Shown here in pieces: positions 33,256 through 34,673 of a stretch of 34,673 bases of DNA; position 1 is the stretch's first letter; every line of letters starts with the position of its first letter. Origin of the DNA: CAZTYW01 sp964617695 (GTDB taxonomy: Bacteria > Chloroflexota > Dehalococcoidia > UBA2247 > RBG-13-53-26). The position numbers were made by a program, and so were the translations under genes. The notes below the pieces were generated by a model. It did no database searches. It saw only the letters and a list, made by a program, of their open reading frames with translations, and was not told the DNA's origin. The stretch lies in assembly GCA_964617695.1 (NCBI GenBank), contig CAZTYW010000014.1, forward strand, positions 1-34,673, given 5' to 3'.

Positions 33256-33281
33256 TCCGGTCAGGTCTAATCCAGGTCATC

Positions 33282-33322
33282 AACCCCCCACCCTGCCAGT
33301 CGCAGGATGGGGGGTTCCTTTT
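33282..33322 (+). terminator. Intrinsic terminator after the CoA-transferase fusion
   Basis: AACCCCCCA and TGGGGGGTT pair, followed after one mismatch by CCTGC with GCAGG around a CAGTC loop, giving a long GC-rich stem. CCTTTT follows. It lies 27 bases past the stop codon and ends the plus-strand transcription unit. Confidence 0.85.
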
Positions 33323-33411
33323 GGTGCGTGCCTTGCAGGGCAGGCGCTATCCGCACATCACAGGTGCTTCCCAGCAGAGCGGACGGAAGCAAACAGATTC
33401 AGGACCCTCTG

Positions 33412-33439
33412 TTTACCGACAATTTACCTGGTGTTTACC
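33412..33439. repeat. Three TTTACC direct repeats at 11-bp period
   Basis: TTTACC occurs at 33412-33417, 33423-33428 and 33434-33439, each separated by 5 bases, so all three face the same side of the helix. They lie about 105 bases ahead of the small gene at 33543. The arrangement resembles direct-repeat sites of OmpR/PhoP/PhoB-type response regulators. Confidence 0.55.
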
Positions 33440-33542
33440 CATTGGCCACCCTGTGTAACCGTTTCGTCATTGGCAGGTGCTAGCATCGGTGTCAGCCAAA
33501 CAAGGTTCTACAGAGCTTGCCGTTGGAGAGAAAGAAAGGAAA

Positions 33543-33743
33543 ATGAAGAGCCACTACCATCCTCCCCGCAATGGCAACGGCAATGGAAGAACCCGTCAGC
33601 TCTCAGCCGAGCAGATAGAGTTTCTGGCGCGTTCAATAGTCAGGAGAGCTGAACGAAGGGTGATGGACGCCCAGACTGCCGAGACGGCCGTTGAGCCCTC
33701 TGAAGAGGACGAGCCCGAGTTGGCGCTGCTCCCGGCAGCTTAG
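33543..33743 (+). CDS. Small hypothetical protein, 66 residues
   Basis: A short frame with a good AAGGAAA ribosome-binding site directly before its ATG. The product has a basic, Asn/Gly-rich start (PPRNGNGNGRTRQ), a predicted helix (LSAEQIEFLARSIVRRAERR) and an acidic tail (EPSEEDEPELALLPAA). I do not recognise a family. It lies in its own unit after the terminator and downstream of the TTTACC repeats. The charge layout could suit a nucleic-acid or protein-binding role, but that is speculation. Confidence 0.5.
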   Translation: MKSHYHPPRNGNGNGRTRQLSAEQIEFLARSIVRRAERRVMDAQTAETAVEPSEEDEPELALLPAA

Positions 33744-34001
33744 TCCCCTCCCTCCACCTCCACCCACAGCCCGACTCCGTCAGTGACAAAAGCGTTTATG
33801 CGTCGCCTGCGGGCTATATGATCATGAATGGGGTAGCAGTGGTAATCTTGCGCTGCCTCCGTGGATCGGGCGCGAATAGAGGCGTTGGTTGGCCAAGCCC
33901 ACCCTACGGGTCTCCATTCCCACTACATGATTCACCCACAAGCCACAGCGACTTGTGGGCGGCACCCGGCTGAGGCTCTGCCTCTGACGCAAACCACAGC
34001 T
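33744..34001. other. Non-coding stretch between converging genes
   Basis: About 260 bases between the small plus-strand gene and the stop of the last minus-strand gene. I saw no gene, RNA or convincing terminator in it. Confidence 0.5.
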
Positions 34002-34673
34002 TCACACTGGCATGAGCCCGATTATTCTGTCTAGTGCTTCGTTGAGCACAATATTGCACCCCATATCATGCTTTGAAATGACGAACGCCCTTCCCACCAG
34101 TCCTGGACTGTGGCAGAACTCAACAAGCCGTCTCTTCTCTGCCGCCGTCGGTTCGCTGAGCAGAATCTCAAATAGGAGTACACCGGTCTCGCTCAGACTT
34201 TGCAGCCGCTCCAAATCCCCCTCTAGGGCGGCTCGAGTCGAAATGAATATCTTGAGCTCAAAGGCCGCAAGAAGGCGAAGGGCATGGCTGGTCTGTGCGA
34301 ATACCGCGATATCCGTTCTCTGCTTCTTGGGGGGAGGACGATACGTTAACCGGCCTGTGTGAACCGAAACATCCGTTTTCTGCACCTCTTCCAGCCTGAA
34401 CTTGGATATATCAATGTCATGAGTCATCAGGATATTCCTGGACCGAAAGGAGAAGGTGTACGGAGTCTCTTGATGGGGTTGAAGTTTCGTGGGCAGTTCT
34501 CGTTCAATGTACCTCATTATGTATCGGAAGAATAGGTACTCAGCTATCCCGGTGAACTGTGATGAGGTCCCAACCTTCCTCTTAATTGCCTGCCAAAAGC
34601 CAAAATATGCATCCGTGAGAATTGATTCGGCATTACTGTCGCCCAGAGAGCGAGCCACTATTTCGTCGAGGCT
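34002..34673 (-). CDS. Hypothetical protein with possible PD-(D/E)XK nuclease core, runs off right edge
   Basis: The frame stays open to the window edge, so the true start may lie outside; a GTG at 34658 would give 218 residues. Counting from that GTG, RTDIAVF (Asp116) followed by LLAAFELKIF (Glu134, Lys136) fits the D...ExK core of PD-(D/E)XK nucleases, and Glu40 in a helical segment could be the extra acidic residue. It lacks recognisable restriction or toxin domains. The family is not identified. It is separated from the plus-strand genes and faces them, which suggests an unrelated unit. Confidence 0.5.
   Translation of the reverse strand, partial: SLDEIVARSLGDSNAESILTDAYFGFWQAIKRKVGTSSQFTGIAEYLFFRYIMRYIERELPTKLQPHQETPYTFSFRSRNILMTHDIDISKFRLEEVQKTDVSVHTGRLTYRPPPKKQRTDIAVFAQTSHALRLLAAFELKIFISTRAALEGDLERLQSLSETGVLLFEILLSEPTAAEKRRLVEFCHSPGLVGRAFVISKHDMGCNIVLNEALDRIIGLMPV

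Noticed and set aside
1..34673. CRISPR arrays, tRNA or rRNA genes, insertion sequences, prophage attachment sites
   Set aside because: I read the intergenic regions on both strands and found no repeat-spacer pattern, cloverleaf, transposase or terminal repeats. A tRNA scan program would settle the tRNA question.

Overview
The window looks like a fragment of a GC-rich, anaerobic bacterial genome, most likely a metagenome-assembled scaffold. A run of exactly 100 Ns at 7354-7453 is a scaffold gap. The gene mix would suit an uncultured Chloroflexota/Dehalococcoidia-type organism: several family III CoA-transferases, a cytosolic NuoEF-type formate dehydrogenase, nickel-pincer cofactor genes, a DUF362 ferredoxin protein, an iron-sulfur old-yellow-enzyme reductase, and DegV. 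That assignment is an inference from gene content; no rRNA or other taxonomic marker beyond gyrB is present.

Layout. Every gene from 1 to about 22.3 kb is on the minus strand. From about 22.6 to 33.7 kb every gene is on the plus strand, and a final minus-strand gene runs off the right edge. In minus-strand transcription order the left part holds: (a) a response regulator and a PAS histidine kinase; (b) a double zinc-ribbon protein, LemA and an HtpX-like M48 protease; (c) a pair of family III CoA-transferases, then a transglutaminase-like protein, RarA and an alpha/beta hydrolase, tightly packed; (d) an NADH:flavin oxidoreductase of the FadH/BaiCD type; (e) gyrB with a strong promoter; (f) larE-larB-larC-DUF362-degV, cut by the scaffold gap; (g) a PadR regulator, a HAAS-domain membrane protein, a PlsY-like membrane protein, a P-loop kinase and the N-terminal part of leucyl aminopeptidase.

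The right part starts with a small protein (22613-22954) and the genes of a soluble NAD(P)-linked formate dehydrogenase: a NuoE-like subunit, a NuoF-GltD fusion, and a large NuoG-like catalytic subunit with cysteine at the active site. Next come a 1034-residue tandem fusion of two family III CoA-transferase domains, a clear intrinsic terminator, and a 66-residue protein preceded by three TTTACC repeats at 11-bp period.

The most unusual signal is a domain of about 75 residues at the extreme C-terminus of the formate dehydrogenase catalytic subunit that also occurs as the stand-alone protein heading the same cluster. By hand alignment 53 of 72 positions are identical, and both copies end in QEKW. 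Its shape recalls the small helical Os1348/NHLP or LigA-like proteins, but I know of no described link between such a domain and formate dehydrogenase. A second theme is pairing in the CoA-transferases. Both the two-gene pair and the fusion combine one domain that keeps a carboxylate at the expected catalytic position with one that lacks it, as expected for a two-subunit enzyme with one active half.
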